The position numbers were made by a program, and so were the translations under genes. The notes under the pieces were generated by a model. That model was not told where the DNA came from, ran no database searches, and saw only the letters and a program-made list of their open reading frames with translations. From the NCBI GenBank assembly GCA_006226685.1, contig SBGG01000059.1, positions 1 to 64,000 of the forward strand: DNA of 64,000 nucleotides, given 5' to 3'. This DNA is from Sphingomonadales bacterium. Its GTDB lineage: Bacteria > Pseudomonadota > Alphaproteobacteria > Sphingomonadales > Sphingomonadaceae. Shown one piece after another: positions 51,413-62,075 of the stretch (positions are counted from its first letter, which is position 1; every line of letters begins with the position of its first letter).

Positions 51413-51502
51413 GAGGGCGACTCCCTTTTCTCGCAGGTCGATAGGCTTGAGCATGCCCCTATGCCCGGAGGGGACGAAGGGCAAGCCCGCAGCGGTCAAA
51501 AA

Positions 51503-52285
51503 TTAGCTGCCGCGCTTTTTCCGGTGCGTATCGAGATCGAGGACCGTCGGTTCTCCATCATCTTCCTGAAGCAGGCCGAGACGGCGCGCAACCTCCTGAT
51601 AAGCCTCGACTTCGCCGCCCAGATCGCGACGGAAACGGTCCTTGTCCAGTTTTTCGCCGGTGGCCATGTCCCACAGGCGGCAACCGTCCGGGCTGATCTC
51701 GTCGGCCAGGATGACGCGGCTATAGTCGCCGTCCCACAGGCGGCCGAATTCCAGTTTGAAATCGACCAGACGAATACCGATTCCGGCGAACAGGCCGCTC
51801 ATGAAGTCGTTCACGCGGATCGCCATATCGGCAATATCGTGCATCTCTTCCTGGCTGGCCCAGCCGAAGCAGGCGATATGTTCCTCGGTGATCATCGGAT
51901 CGCCGAGCGCATCGTCCTTATAATAATATTCGATCAGCGTGCGGGGAAGGGGGGTGCCTTCCTCAAGGCCGAGGCGCGTCGAGAGCGACCCTGCCGCGAC
52001 ATTGCGGACGACCACTTCGATCGGCACGATCTCGACCTGCCGTACCAGCTGCTCGCGCATATTCAGGCGGCGAATGAAGTGGGTCGGTACGCCGATATTC
52101 GAAAGCAGCGTGAACACATGTTCCGAAATACGGTTGTTGAGCACGCCCTTGCCGTTGATGGTGCCTTTTTTCTGCGCGTTGAACGCGGTGGCGTCATCCT
52201 TGAAATATTGGATAATCGTGCCGGGCTCCGGACCTTCGTAAAGGATTTTTGCCTTGCCCTCGTAAATCTGGCGGCGACGGACCAT
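51503..52285 (-). CDS. purC: SAICAR synthetase
   Basis: [48 protein letters not shown]. Confidence 0.98.
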   Translation of the reverse strand: MVRRRQIYEGKAKILYEGPEPGTIIQYFKDDATAFNAQKKGTINGKGVLNNRISEHVFTLLSNIGVPTHFIRRLNMREQLVRQVEIVPIEVVVRNVAAGSLSTRLGLEEGTPLPRTLIEYYYKDDALGDPMITEEHIACFGWASQEEMHDIADMAIRVNDFMSGLFAGIGIRLVDFKLEFGRLWDGDYSRVILADEISPDGCRLWDMATGEKLDKDRFRRDLGGEVEAYQEVARRLGLLQEDDGEPTVLDLDTHRKKRGS

Positions 52286-52513
52286 TTTCGGGTGCCTACT
52301 CGTTCATTGGGTACGAAAAACAATGCGCCCCGGCGCGCGAATCATGGGCAGATCAGCGATGCCGGGGCCGGTTCGCAACGCCCTTATACCAAAGCGGGGC
52401 AGGGTGCAAATCGTGCCGCTTCCCGATTGTCGCTGCAGGGGATATTGTGCGCTGCAGGAGAAATTGTGCGCTGCGGGAGACAGGGCGCGCGGATCGTGAT
52501 ACGGGGCGCGGCC

Positions 52514-53152
52514 ATGACGACCCCCAAATCCACACGCCAGACCGTTTCCCATGGTGAAGCCGTTCCGCACGGCAGGATTGAAGACGGCTATGCGATGTTG
52601 ACGGCGGCGGGCCTGATCGTCCTCGGGCTGATCTTTCTGAAGGCGTCGGGCCTTGTTACCGGGGGCATAGCGGGGCTGGCGCTTTTTCTTTCCTATTGGA
52701 CGGGGGTGCCGTTCGGGGTCCTTTTCCTGATCGCCAACCTGCCCTTCATGATCTTCGGATTTTTCGCGATGGGGCGGGATTTTGCGGTCAAGACGGTCCT
52801 GCTCAGCCTGATGGTGCCGGCGCTCTCGCTGATTGCGCCTGCCTATATCGGGATCGGTCATATTCACCCCGGAGTCGCGGCAATCATGGGGGGCACACTG
52901 GTCGGCTATGGTCTGCTGGCCGCCGCGCGCCACAATGCGAGCGTCGGCGGAATCGGCATTGTCGCCCTGTGGTTGCAAAAACGCGGGATTGCGAAGGCAG
53001 GCTATATCCAGCTCGGCTTCGATCTGCTCCTGCTGCTGATTGCGATCCTCCGGCTCTCCCCGATGCAGCTCTTCTGGTCGGCGCTCAGCATGGTGGCGAT
53101 CAGTGCGATTCTGATCGTCTGGCACCGGCCGGGGCGGTATATCGGATATTGA
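52514..53152 (+). CDS. YitT-family membrane protein
   Basis: C-terminal ~212 aa of ORF 51065..53152; ASGLVTGGIAGLALFLSYWTGVPFGVLFLIANLPF; the rest of that ORF is antisense to purS/purC. Confidence 0.85.
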   Translation: MTTPKSTRQTVSHGEAVPHGRIEDGYAMLTAAGLIVLGLIFLKASGLVTGGIAGLALFLSYWTGVPFGVLFLIANLPFMIFGFFAMGRDFAVKTVLLSLMVPALSLIAPAYIGIGHIHPGVAAIMGGTLVGYGLLAAARHNASVGGIGIVALWLQKRGIAKAGYIQLGFDLLLLLIAILRLSPMQLFWSALSMVAISAILIVWHRPGRYIGY

Positions 53153-53188
53153 GAGCCGACAGGCACTGCCGCACGGGCCGGGCGCGTC

Positions 53189-53968
53189 CTACATCACGCC
53201 GGGAAAGGCACCCCCATCCATCAATACGCTCTGGCCGGTAATATAACCGGCATGGGCCGAGCAGAGAAAAGCGCAGGCGGCGCCGAACTCCTCGGGCGTG
53301 CCGAGACGCTTTGCCGGAATGCTCTCCTCGCGTTGCGCGCGCATTACTTCGGCAGAGGTGTCGTTGTCGGCGGCGCGCTTCCGGTCGAGGGCGACGATCC
53401 GGTCAGTATCGAATGAGCCGGGCAGCAGATTGTTGATCGTCACATTGGCATGAGCGACCTGCCGCGCGACCCCGGCGAGGAAACCGGTCAGGCCGATGCG
53501 GGCACCGCTCGACAGGTCGAGACCGGGGAGCGGCATTTTCACCGAACCGGAGGTGATGTTGACGATGCGTCCGAACCGCCGTTCGATCATGCCGTCGATC
53601 ACCGCCTGAATGAGGGCGATCGGCGTCAGCATATTCGCTTCCAGCCCGGCAATCATCCGGTCATGGTCAAGCTCCCGGAAATCGGCCGGGGGCGGCCCGC
53701 CATTATTGTTGACCAGAATATCGACCGCGCCCGCCGCCGCCAGCAGCTTAGCGCGCCCCGCCTCGGTGCCGACATCGGCGGCGACGGGGATGATGTCCGC
53801 GCCGGTCGCAGCCCTGATCTCGTCCGCCGTCCGGTCGAGCCGTTCGGCGTCCAGTCCGTTGATGACGACCCGCGCGCCCTCATGGGCAAGGGCGGTCGCG
53901 CAGCCGCGCCCGAGCCCCCGGCTGGAGGCGCAGACGAGGGCGGTTTTTCCAGTGATGCCAAGATGCAT
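53189..53968 (-). CDS. Short-chain dehydrogenase/reductase
   Basis: GKTALVCASSRGLGRGCATALAHEGARVVI...DILVNNNGGPP; ends YITGQSVLMDGGAFPGVM. Confidence 0.92.
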   Translation of the reverse strand: MHLGITGKTALVCASSRGLGRGCATALAHEGARVVINGLDAERLDRTADEIRAATGADIIPVAADVGTEAGRAKLLAAAGAVDILVNNNGGPPPADFRELDHDRMIAGLEANMLTPIALIQAVIDGMIERRFGRIVNITSGSVKMPLPGLDLSSGARIGLTGFLAGVARQVAHANVTINNLLPGSFDTDRIVALDRKRAADNDTSAEVMRAQREESIPAKRLGTPEEFGAACAFLCSAHAGYITGQSVLMDGGAFPGVM

Positions 53969-54136
53969 GAGCAAGGTCTTTCAATGATGACGGACGGGAT
54001 GGAGCCGGGTGAAGCTGTGCGGTAATGGGAATTAGACCGACCCAAGCCTTTCGTACAAGTGCCCGCTGCGCAAGTCTCCCCGTCCGTTGTTCACAAGGCC
54101 ATCGACGCAGGCCCCGCCGCTTGCTATCCGATCTCC

Positions 54137-56428
54137 ATGTCCGATTTTCGCGATCCGTTCGACAGCATCAAGAACCATCCTTTCGACGAAGCCCTGTCCC
54201 AGCGTTATCTGGTTTATGCGCTTTCAACCATCACCGCGCGGTCCCTGCCGGATTTGCGCGACGGGCTGAAGCCGGTGCATCGTCGTCTGCTCTGGGCGAT
54301 GCGGCTGCTGAAGCTGGAACCGGCGGGCGCCGCGCCCGATGTGCTGATCGCCAATCCGGCACGTAATAATACCGGTTACAAGAAGTGCGCGCGCGTCGTC
54401 GGTGATGTGATCGGTAAATATCACCCGCATGGCGATGCCAGCGTTTATGATGCGATGGTCCGGCTGGCCCAGGAATTTTCGCTGCGCACGCCGCTGGTCG
54501 ACGGGCAGGGCAATTTCGGCAATATCGACGGCGATAATGCGGCGGCGATGCGTTATACCGAGGCGCGGCTGACGCAGGCCGCAGCCGACCTGATGTCGGG
54601 TCTGGATGAGGGCACGGTCGATTTTCGCCCGACCTATAATGGCGAGGAAGAGGAGCCGGAGGTTTTCCCTGGCCTGTTCCCGAACCTGCTGGCCAATGGC
54701 GCATCGGGCATCGCGGTCGGCATGGCGACCAGCATTCCACCGCATAATGTCGCCGAGATCATCGATGCGGCATCGTTGCTGATCGAACAGCCTGACGCCG
54801 ATCATGCGCAATTGATGGAGATCGTCCGCGGGCCGGACATGCCGACCGGCGGTATGCTGGTGGATAGCGCGGCGATCATTTCCGAAGCCTATGCGACCGG
54901 GCGCGGCAGCCTGCGTATCCGCGCGAAGTGGCACAAGGAAGATGAGGGGCGCGGGGCGTGGGTCGCAGTCATCACCGAAATCCCCTATCAGGTCCAGAAA
55001 TCCAAGCTGATCGAGCAGATCGCCCATCTCATCACCGACAAGAAGCTTCCTATTCTTGCCGATGTGCGGGATGAGAGCGACGAGGCGATCCGCATCGTGC
55101 TGGAACCCCGGTCGCGCACGGTGGAGCCCGATGTGCTGATGGACAGCCTGTTCCGCCTGACCGATCTTGAAACCCGTTTCGGTCTCAATATGAATGTGCT
55201 CGATGCGGAGCACAAACCCGGCGTGCTCGGCCTGAAGCCGCTATTGTCCCAATGGTTGACGCATCAGATCGATGTGCTGGTGCGCCGGGCGAAGCATCGG
55301 CTGGACAAGATCGCCGCGCGTCTCGAACTGCTCGATGGTTATATCATCGCCTATCTTAATCTCGACCGGGTGATCGAGATCATCCGCACAGAGGATGAGC
55401 CGAAGCTGGTGATGATGGACGAGTTTCAGCTTACCGACAGGCAGGCCGAAGCGATCCTCAACATGCGGCTGCGTTCCCTGCGCAAGCTGGAGGAAATGGA
55501 GCTTCGGCGCGAACATTCCGAATTGCTGAAGGAACGCGATGAGCTGGAAAAGCTGGTCGAGAGCCCGGCGCGGCAACGCACCCGTCTGAAACGCGATCTG
55601 GCCGAACTGCGTAAGCGTTACGGCCCGGAAACGGAGATTGGCCGCCGCCGGACATTGGTGGAGGAGCAGGGACCGGCGCGTGAAATCCCGCTGGAGGCGA
55701 TGATCGAGCGCGAACCGATCACCGTCATCCTGTCTCAGCGCGGCTGGATCCGGGCGATGAAGGGGCATGTCGATCTGGCCTCGACCGAAACGCTGAAATT
55801 CAAGGAAGGGGATGGCCCGGCCTTCGCTTTCCATGCGCAGACGACGGACAAGCTGCTGCTCGCCTGCGCCAATGGCCGTTTCTATACACTGGGCGCGGAC
55901 AAATTGCCGGGCGGGCGCGGTTTTGGTGAGCCGGTACGCCTGATGGTCGATCTGGATGGCGATACGGAGATTATCGCGCTGCTGCCCGCCAAGGCGGAAG
56001 GGCGGATGCTGCTGGCGGCGAGTGACGGGCGCGGCTTCGTCGCAGCGATGGATGATGTGATCGCCGAAACGCGCAAGGGCAAGCAGGTGGTCAACCCCCG
56101 CAGCGGCGCCCGGTTGGCGGTGGTCCATATCATCGCCGATGGCGCGGACAGTGTCGCCGTGGTCGGTGAAAATCGTAAGCTGCTGGTTTTTCCGCTGTCC
56201 GAACTGCCGCAAATGGCGCGGGGGCAGGGGGTGCAGTTGCAACGCTATCGCGATGGCGGCCTCTCGGATGCGATTGCCTTCCGTATGGAAGACGGGTTGA
56301 GCTGGACCATGGGCGGAGAAAGTGGGAGGACCCGGACGGAAAGTGATGTTTCGCCATGGCGTGTGGCGCGCGGTGCGGCGGGGCGAATGCCGCCTCAGGG
56401 CTTCCCGCGCAGCAATAAATTCGACTGA
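54137..56428 (+). CDS. parC: DNA topoisomerase IV subunit A
   Basis: [33 protein letters not shown]...[39 protein letters not shown]; start MSDFRDPF. Confidence 0.96.
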   Translation: MSDFRDPFDSIKNHPFDEALSQRYLVYALSTITARSLPDLRDGLKPVHRRLLWAMRLLKLEPAGAAPDVLIANPARNNTGYKKCARVVGDVIGKYHPHGDASVYDAMVRLAQEFSLRTPLVDGQGNFGNIDGDNAAAMRYTEARLTQAAADLMSGLDEGTVDFRPTYNGEEEEPEVFPGLFPNLLANGASGIAVGMATSIPPHNVAEIIDAASLLIEQPDADHAQLMEIVRGPDMPTGGMLVDSAAIISEAYATGRGSLRIRAKWHKEDEGRGAWVAVITEIPYQVQKSKLIEQIAHLITDKKLPILADVRDESDEAIRIVLEPRSRTVEPDVLMDSLFRLTDLETRFGLNMNVLDAEHKPGVLGLKPLLSQWLTHQIDVLVRRAKHRLDKIAARLELLDGYIIAYLNLDRVIEIIRTEDEPKLVMMDEFQLTDRQAEAILNMRLRSLRKLEEMELRREHSELLKERDELEKLVESPARQRTRLKRDLAELRKRYGPETEIGRRRTLVEEQGPAREIPLEAMIEREPITVILSQRGWIRAMKGHVDLASTETLKFKEGDGPAFAFHAQTTDKLLLACANGRFYTLGADKLPGGRGFGEPVRLMVDLDGDTEIIALLPAKAEGRMLLAASDGRGFVAAMDDVIAETRKGKQVVNPRSGARLAVVHIIADGADSVAVVGENRKLLVFPLSELPQMARGQGVQLQRYRDGGLSDAIAFRMEDGLSWTMGGESGRTRTESDVSPWRVARGAAGRMPPQGFPRSNKFD

Positions 56429-56588
56429 ATTTCGGGCCGCGATAAAATTGTTCAGACCCGCACGATCTTAACCGCGCGACAAGAAATGAGATTTAAAGGG
56501 GGAGATTGGGTGCGCCCGGATCGATCCCCCGGAATCGGAACGGCACGCCCTGGGATCAAGAGTTCAGGGATCGGTCTTAATAGTCGTT

Positions 56589-58358
56589 ATGGACGGACTA
56601 CCGCCAGATTTTTGGACGGGAACGGATCATGTTCCTCCCTGTGACGCGCCGCGAAGCCTGCGCGGCGATGCAGCTATGGCACCACCCTGGCTGACCGCCT
56701 TGCCGCAACCGGCTGCGCTGGTCGAATGGCGGGGTAACAGCATATGCTTCGAATATTGGAACGATCCGTTCGAACGGTATTTCGGGGAAATGGCGCGGGG
56801 CAACAGAGAGCAGGACCCGGAACGTTTCGGTCGGCTCGAGGCTGAACTGATCGGTTTCGCCCTGTCAGGGCATCAGGTCAGCCGTTTCGAACTGGAGCGG
56901 CTGACGACACTGGGTACCGAGGCTTTTGATTGCACCCTGGCCTGGGTGCATCATGCGGAACCGGGAAAAAGCCGCATCCTCATCAGTGCTATCGACCGGA
57001 CGGCCGATCGAAGGGTCGAGGAAAGTCTACGTCGCGAACTGATTTCCGACGCATTGACGGCGCTTCCCAACCGGACGGGATTCGGCGAAGCGATCGAGAT
57101 GATCCTCGGGCAGGAAGACCATGCTGACGCTGCGCAGATCGGCGTCATGATTATCGACCTCATGCGTTTCAGCCGGATCAACGAAGCTTTGGGCACCATG
57201 GCGGGGGATGAACTGATCCTCTCGGTCGCGGCGCGTCTCAAATCCTGCATGGGGGATGAAGGCGCGACGGTGGCGCGGCTGGGCGGCAATGAATTCGGGG
57301 TCTGTCATGTCTTCAAAAATGGCGTGACTGACCTGATGGATATGGCGGCGCGGATCAAGGCGGCGATTGCCATGCCTATCCGCTTGTCCAACCTGCAGAT
57401 TTCGATCAACTGCGCCATCGGCGGCGCGCTGATCCGCATTTCCGAAGCGGAGGCGGACGAACTGGTTCGGCAGGCCCAGACGGCGGCACGCGCCGCGAAG
57501 AAGAGCGATCGGCTGGAAATCTATCGCGCCGGGGAATTGGGGGCTGCGCGGCAGCGTTTCTTCCTCGAAAGCCATTTGCGCGACACGTTGCAGCAGGGAG
57601 GGCTTCACCTGCTCTATCAGCCGATAATCGACCTGAGTGATGGTCAGGTGAGGGGGTTCGAAGCGCTGGCGCGCTGGAGCCACCCGGTGCTCGGCCCGAT
57701 TTCGCCCAATGATTTCATTCCGGTCGCGGAGGAATCGGGACTGGTCGTGCAGCTTGGTCGATGGGCGCTGCATGATGCGATGCGCCAGTTGCGTCTGTGG
57801 GACGAGGCGTTGGGTGAGCCTATGCCGGTCAAGATGAACGTCAACCTTTCCCCGATCCAGATGGCGCGGGACGATGTGCTCGGCACCATCAGCGATGCGC
57901 TGCGGTTGAATGGCGTCAACGGCGACCGGCTGATGATCGAACTGACGGAAAGCGCAGTCGTCGGCGATCCGAATAATTGCGGCATGTTGCTCGATGCGCT
58001 GAAGCGGTCGAATGTGGCGGTGGCGATGGATGATTTCGGCACCGGCTATTCGAACATGGCCAGCCTTCAGAGCCTGCCGATCGACCTTTTGAAGATAGAT
58101 CGCAGCTTTGTCACCGATATGATTGCGGACCCGGACAAGCTGGCCATCGTTCGCGCGATCCTGTCACTGGCGAAGACACTGGGGATGAGGACGACGGCCG
58201 AAGGCATCGAAACCGCCGATGTTGCGTATAAGCTGCGCGAGATGGGCTGCGATTATGGCCAGGGCTATTATTTCGCGAAGCCGATGGGCGCGGATGAGGC
58301 CTATGCCTGCTGGATGGAGCGGAGAAATATTTCGACGCGTCTGGCGGCCAGCGGCTGA
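56589..58358 (+). CDS. GGDEF/EAL tandem-domain c-di-GMP protein with degenerate GGNEF motif
   Basis: LGGNEFGVCHVF; EALARW, DDFGTGYSNMASLQSLPIDLLKIDRSFV, GYYFAKP. Confidence 0.94.
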   Translation: MDGLPPDFWTGTDHVPPCDAPRSLRGDAAMAPPWLTALPQPAALVEWRGNSICFEYWNDPFERYFGEMARGNREQDPERFGRLEAELIGFALSGHQVSRFELERLTTLGTEAFDCTLAWVHHAEPGKSRILISAIDRTADRRVEESLRRELISDALTALPNRTGFGEAIEMILGQEDHADAAQIGVMIIDLMRFSRINEALGTMAGDELILSVAARLKSCMGDEGATVARLGGNEFGVCHVFKNGVTDLMDMAARIKAAIAMPIRLSNLQISINCAIGGALIRISEAEADELVRQAQTAARAAKKSDRLEIYRAGELGAARQRFFLESHLRDTLQQGGLHLLYQPIIDLSDGQVRGFEALARWSHPVLGPISPNDFIPVAEESGLVVQLGRWALHDAMRQLRLWDEALGEPMPVKMNVNLSPIQMARDDVLGTISDALRLNGVNGDRLMIELTESAVVGDPNNCGMLLDALKRSNVAVAMDDFGTGYSNMASLQSLPIDLLKIDRSFVTDMIADPDKLAIVRAILSLAKTLGMRTTAEGIETADVAYKLREMGCDYGQGYYFAKPMGADEAYACWMERRNISTRLAASG

Positions 58359-59524
58359 ACCGCTTCACGCGGCGGGAAACCCGCGGCGATCCAGTCTTCC
58401 TTGATTTCACCGAGCAGGCGGGCCACGGCAGGTCCCGGCATTACCCCCATGGCCAGAAGGTCTTTCCCACCGATCGGGAAATCGGGCATTTCCCAATGAC
58501 GCAGCGAGGCAAGGTCAGTTAGCGGCCGTGCGGAATCCAGCAGCAACTGATCCATGGCGCTTTCCTTGCCGATACGAAAGGCCAGTTCGCGGGCGCTGCC
58601 ATGCGGCGGCGGCGGAGCCAGGGCGGCGGCAATGCGTTTGCGCGCCTTGTTCGACAGTTTCAGCCGGGCGGCAACGCGTTCTCCGGTTGCGCCGTCCTGC
58701 GGCAACAGGGCGGCGAGCCGGATGAGCGGTGAAGGCGCATCTATATTCGCATCCTTTTCTCGCGCGATCAGCTGTGTCAGCCGTTCCAGCCCGTCCCGGT
58801 CGATTTCAGGCAGTACCGGTTTCAATATGTCGCCGTCGATCATCAGGCGGGCCACCGCCGAAGGATCAGGCAGCGCCAGCAATTTCAACACTTCATCGGC
58901 AATACGCTCGCGCGAGAGCGCCATCAGGCTGTTCGCGTGATCGATACAGGCTCTGTAGGCCTCGACATCGGGCGGCAAGGAACCGAAGCGCGCGAGGAAC
59001 CGGAAATAGCGCAATATCCGCAAATGATCCTCGGCAATGCGGGCGGCGGCATCGCCGATAAAACGTACCCGGCGCACCGCCAGATCTTCAAGCCCCCCGA
59101 AATAATCCTGCACCTCGCCGGTCAGCGGGTTGGCGTAAAGAGCATTGATGGTGAAGTCGCGGCGGGCCGCATCTTCGCGCCAGTCCTCGGTATAGGCCAC
59201 GGTGGCGCGCCGCCCGTCGGTGCTGACGTCGCGGCGCAGCGTTGTGATCTCGACCGGGCGATGGTCGATTATCGCCGTTATCGTGCCATGGGCAATGCCG
59301 GTCGGCACTGCCTTTATTCCGGCTTTACCGAGGCGCTGCAGGACCTCTTCCGGGGAAAGGCTGGTTGCAAGATCGATGTCGTTTACATCAAGGTGGAGCA
59401 GGCCGTCGCGCACTGCGCCGCCGACAAGACGCACCTTGTCCTCCTCCGCGCCGAGCAGGCGGCACAGATTGTCGAAACCGGGGCGGTGGCGCCAGGGCGC
59501 GTCAGGCAGGATCATTCCCGTCAT
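58301..59524 (-). CDS. CCA tRNA nucleotidyltransferase / poly(A) polymerase family
   Basis: VRLVGGAVRDGLLHLDVNDIDLATSLSPEEVLQRL...RRDFTINALYANPLTGEVQDYFGGLEDL. Confidence 0.94.
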   Translation of the reverse strand: MTGMILPDAPWRHRPGFDNLCRLLGAEEDKVRLVGGAVRDGLLHLDVNDIDLATSLSPEEVLQRLGKAGIKAVPTGIAHGTITAIIDHRPVEITTLRRDVSTDGRRATVAYTEDWREDAARRDFTINALYANPLTGEVQDYFGGLEDLAVRRVRFIGDAAARIAEDHLRILRYFRFLARFGSLPPDVEAYRACIDHANSLMALSRERIADEVLKLLALPDPSAVARLMIDGDILKPVLPEIDRDGLERLTQLIAREKDANIDAPSPLIRLAALLPQDGATGERVAARLKLSNKARKRIAAALAPPPPHGSARELAFRIGKESAMDQLLLDSARPLTDLASLRHWEMPDFPIGGKDLLAMGVMPGPAVARLLGEIKEDWIAAGFPPREAVQPLAARRVEIFLRSIQQA

Positions 59525-60107
59525 AGCCCAGCCGTTTTGACAGGTTGGCGATGATCGCAGCGGTAACGCCCCATATGCGGTGCTCTTCCCATAATATCTC
59601 GTAATATTGATGGAGCGCGCCGGAAAACAGCACCTCCTTCCTTGCCCTATTGGCAGGGGAGAGCAGAAAGTCGAGCGGAACCTCGAATAATGTTTCGACT
59701 TCCGCTTCATGTGGCCGGAAGGGAAGGTCCGGCGGAATAACGCCGATCACCGGCATGATGTCGAAGCCGGTGAAGGTGCGGTAGCTGTCCGATGTGCCGA
59801 TAATTTCGACCTGACCGGGCGGCAAAGTGATTTCTTCTTCCGCCTCGCGCAGGGCGGCGGCAATCGCATCTTCATCCTGTTCGTCGATCCGCCCGCCCGG
59901 AAAGGCGACCTGACCGGCATGTTTGCGCAGGTGGGAGGCTCGCTGGGTGAGGATGACCCCTGGTTCCGGCCGGTCGGTGATGGCGATCAGTACCGCCGCC
60001 GGGGCAAAGCGCATCGGTTGCCTGATCCGCTGATCTTCGTCGATGATGGAGATGGTGCGGGAGTGACCCTGTTGCAATGCTGTCCGCAAACGCGCGGCCA
60101 GTTTCAT
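59502..60107 (-). CDS. NUDIX hydrolase, CoA pyrophosphatase-like (NudL)
   Basis: VAFPGGRIDEQDEDAIAAALREAEEEI NUDIX box; start MKLAARL at 60107. Confidence 0.93.
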   Translation of the reverse strand: MKLAARLRTALQQGHSRTISIIDEDQRIRQPMRFAPAAVLIAITDRPEPGVILTQRASHLRKHAGQVAFPGGRIDEQDEDAIAAALREAEEEITLPPGQVEIIGTSDSYRTFTGFDIMPVIGVIPPDLPFRPHEAEVETLFEVPLDFLLSPANRARKEVLFSGALHQYYEILWEEHRIWGVTAAIIANLSKRLGYDGNDPA

Positions 60108-60673
60108 CGGCGGGGTTCCAGCGGGAAAAATATACCGTAACTCCAAAGGCCTATGGGGCCCTCTACGGCCTCCTGCTCATGCATGGCCATATGGGCAAGT
60201 TCATAGAAAAGTGGCCGGGAGACAAGGGCGTCCATGCCGCCGCGTACATGAAGATAGGGGCGGGGCTCATCTGGTGTTCCCCGGATTTCCAGCCGGTGAT
60301 CGGCATCGCAGACGATCAGGTCACCGGTATTGAGACGGAAGGCGAGGCGGCGCTCGCTCCTTCGCCCTTCGCTGTTCAGTTCCACCGCGACAAAGGGGGC
60401 GTCCTCTACTTCGATCGAGAGCTTCTCAACCGGGGTTACCAGCACATGGGAACCGTCTTCCTCGCGCCGCAATATGGTGGAAAACAGGCGAACCATTTCC
60501 GTCCGGCCGATCGGGGATTCCTGATGATACCATGTGCCGTCGGCGGCGATCCGCATCTCGCTGTCGCCGCAATGCTCCGGATTCCATTGTTCGACGGGTG
60601 GAAGCCGGCGTTCCTTTACGAGAAGCGCTACATCGCTGAGAGAAAGAGTGGCGAGATCAGGGAAAGGCTCCAT
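60104..60673 (-). CDS. DUF1285 domain-containing protein
   Basis: MRIAADGTWYHQESPIGRTEMVRLFSTILRREEDGSHVLVTPVEKLSIEVEDAPFVAVEL. Confidence 0.85.
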   Translation of the reverse strand: MEPFPDLATLSLSDVALLVKERRLPPVEQWNPEHCGDSEMRIAADGTWYHQESPIGRTEMVRLFSTILRREEDGSHVLVTPVEKLSIEVEDAPFVAVELNSEGRRSERRLAFRLNTGDLIVCDADHRLEIRGTPDEPRPYLHVRGGMDALVSRPLFYELAHMAMHEQEAVEGPIGLWSYGIFFPLEPRR

Positions 60674-60741
60674 CGGCGTGGATGGAAGATAGGAAATATT
60701 GGACGAGTTTGCAATATTTCGTTGGAAATTGGCAAATGAAC

Positions 60742-62067
60742 TCAAACATTTCGTCGCATTTTTCGCAGGTCGTTCCACCAGGCAATGCGCTCTGCGATCC
60801 TTTTTTCGAAACCACGGTCGACGGGTATGTAGAAAGTTTCGGCTTTCATCCCTTCCGGCCAGTAGTTGTCGCCGGAAAATCCGTCGGGGGCATCATGGTC
60901 ATAGGCATAGTCGGCGCCATAGCCGATATCCTTCATCAGCTTGGTCGGCGCATTCAATATATTCGCGGGGGGCATGAGCGAGCCCGTTTCCCGCGCCGAT
61001 TTCCAGGCGGCCTTGTATGCTTTATAAGCCCCGTTCGACTTGGGGGCAGTCGCGCAATAGAGGCAGGCCTGCACAATCGCCAGTTCGCCTTCGGGCGATC
61101 CGAGAAATTCATAGGCATCCTTGGCGGCAAGGCTCTGGATCAGGGCTTGCGGGTCGGCAAGGCCGATGTCTTCGGTGGCGAAACGCACGATCCGGCGCAG
61201 CACATAGAGAGGGTCTTCCCCGGCCACCAGCATCCGGGCGAGCCAGTAGAGTGCGGCTTGCGGGTCTGATCCGCGCAGGGACTTGTGCAAGGCGGAAATG
61301 AGGTTGTAATGCCCCTCCCGATCCTTGTCGTAAACCGCCATACGCCGATGGAGCAATGCGGATAGCCCGGCGGGATCGAGCGGGGCGTCGATCTGCACCG
61401 AAAACAGCGTTTCGGCCTGATTGAGCAGGAAGCGACCATCGCCATCGGCCGAGGCGATCAGCGCCTCTCGGGCGGCCTCATCGACCGGAAGCGTGCGGCC
61501 TGTCAGCGCTTCTGCGCGCTCCAGCAGACGCCCCAGCGCTTCGGCGTCGAGTCTGCGCAGGATCAGAACCTGAGCACGGGAAAGTAGCGCGGCGTTGAGT
61601 TCGAAGCTGGGATTTTCGGTGGTCGCGCCGACCAGCGTGATCGTGCCGTCCTCGACATAGGGAAGGAAACCATCCTGCTGCGACCGGTTGAAACGGTGGA
61701 TTTCGTCCACGAACAGCAGGGTGCGCTGGCCCAGTCTTGCATGGTCCCGCGCCGCGGCGAAGATCTTCTTGAGATCGGCAACGCCGGTGAACACCGCCGA
61801 CACCGGTTCGAACCGCATGCCGACCGCATCGGCGAGCAGACGGGAAATGGTCGTCTTGCCGGTGCCGGGCGGCCCCCAGAAGATAATGGAGCTTAGCTTG
61901 CCTGCCGCGACCATGCGCCCGATCGCGCCTTCCGGACCGGTCAGATGTTCCTGACCGACGACATCCTCCAGCCGGGTGGGGCGCAACCGGTCGGCGAGTG
62001 GCGCAGTGTCGGGCACCGTGCCGGGGGAGGGGGCTTCCGGCCCCGAAGAACCGAAGAGATCGGCCAT
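60742..62067 (-). CDS. rarA: Replication-associated recombination protein A
   Basis: LADRLRPTRLEDVVGQEHLTG...IFWGPPGTGKTTISRLLAD...LFVDEIHRFNRSQQDGFLPYVE. Confidence 0.97.
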   Translation of the reverse strand: MADLFGSSGPEAPSPGTVPDTAPLADRLRPTRLEDVVGQEHLTGPEGAIGRMVAAGKLSSIIFWGPPGTGKTTISRLLADAVGMRFEPVSAVFTGVADLKKIFAAARDHARLGQRTLLFVDEIHRFNRSQQDGFLPYVEDGTITLVGATTENPSFELNAALLSRAQVLILRRLDAEALGRLLERAEALTGRTLPVDEAAREALIASADGDGRFLLNQAETLFSVQIDAPLDPAGLSALLHRRMAVYDKDREGHYNLISALHKSLRGSDPQAALYWLARMLVAGEDPLYVLRRIVRFATEDIGLADPQALIQSLAAKDAYEFLGSPEGELAIVQACLYCATAPKSNGAYKAYKAAWKSARETGSLMPPANILNAPTKLMKDIGYGADYAYDHDAPDGFSGDNYWPEGMKAETFYIPVDRGFEKRIAERIAWWNDLRKMRRNV

Positions 62068-62075
62068 GACCGGCC

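Noticed and set aside
51065-52513. Long N-terminal portion of the 695-aa ORF that ends in the YitT protein
   Set aside because: It is antisense to purS and purC; the genuine product starts near 52514.
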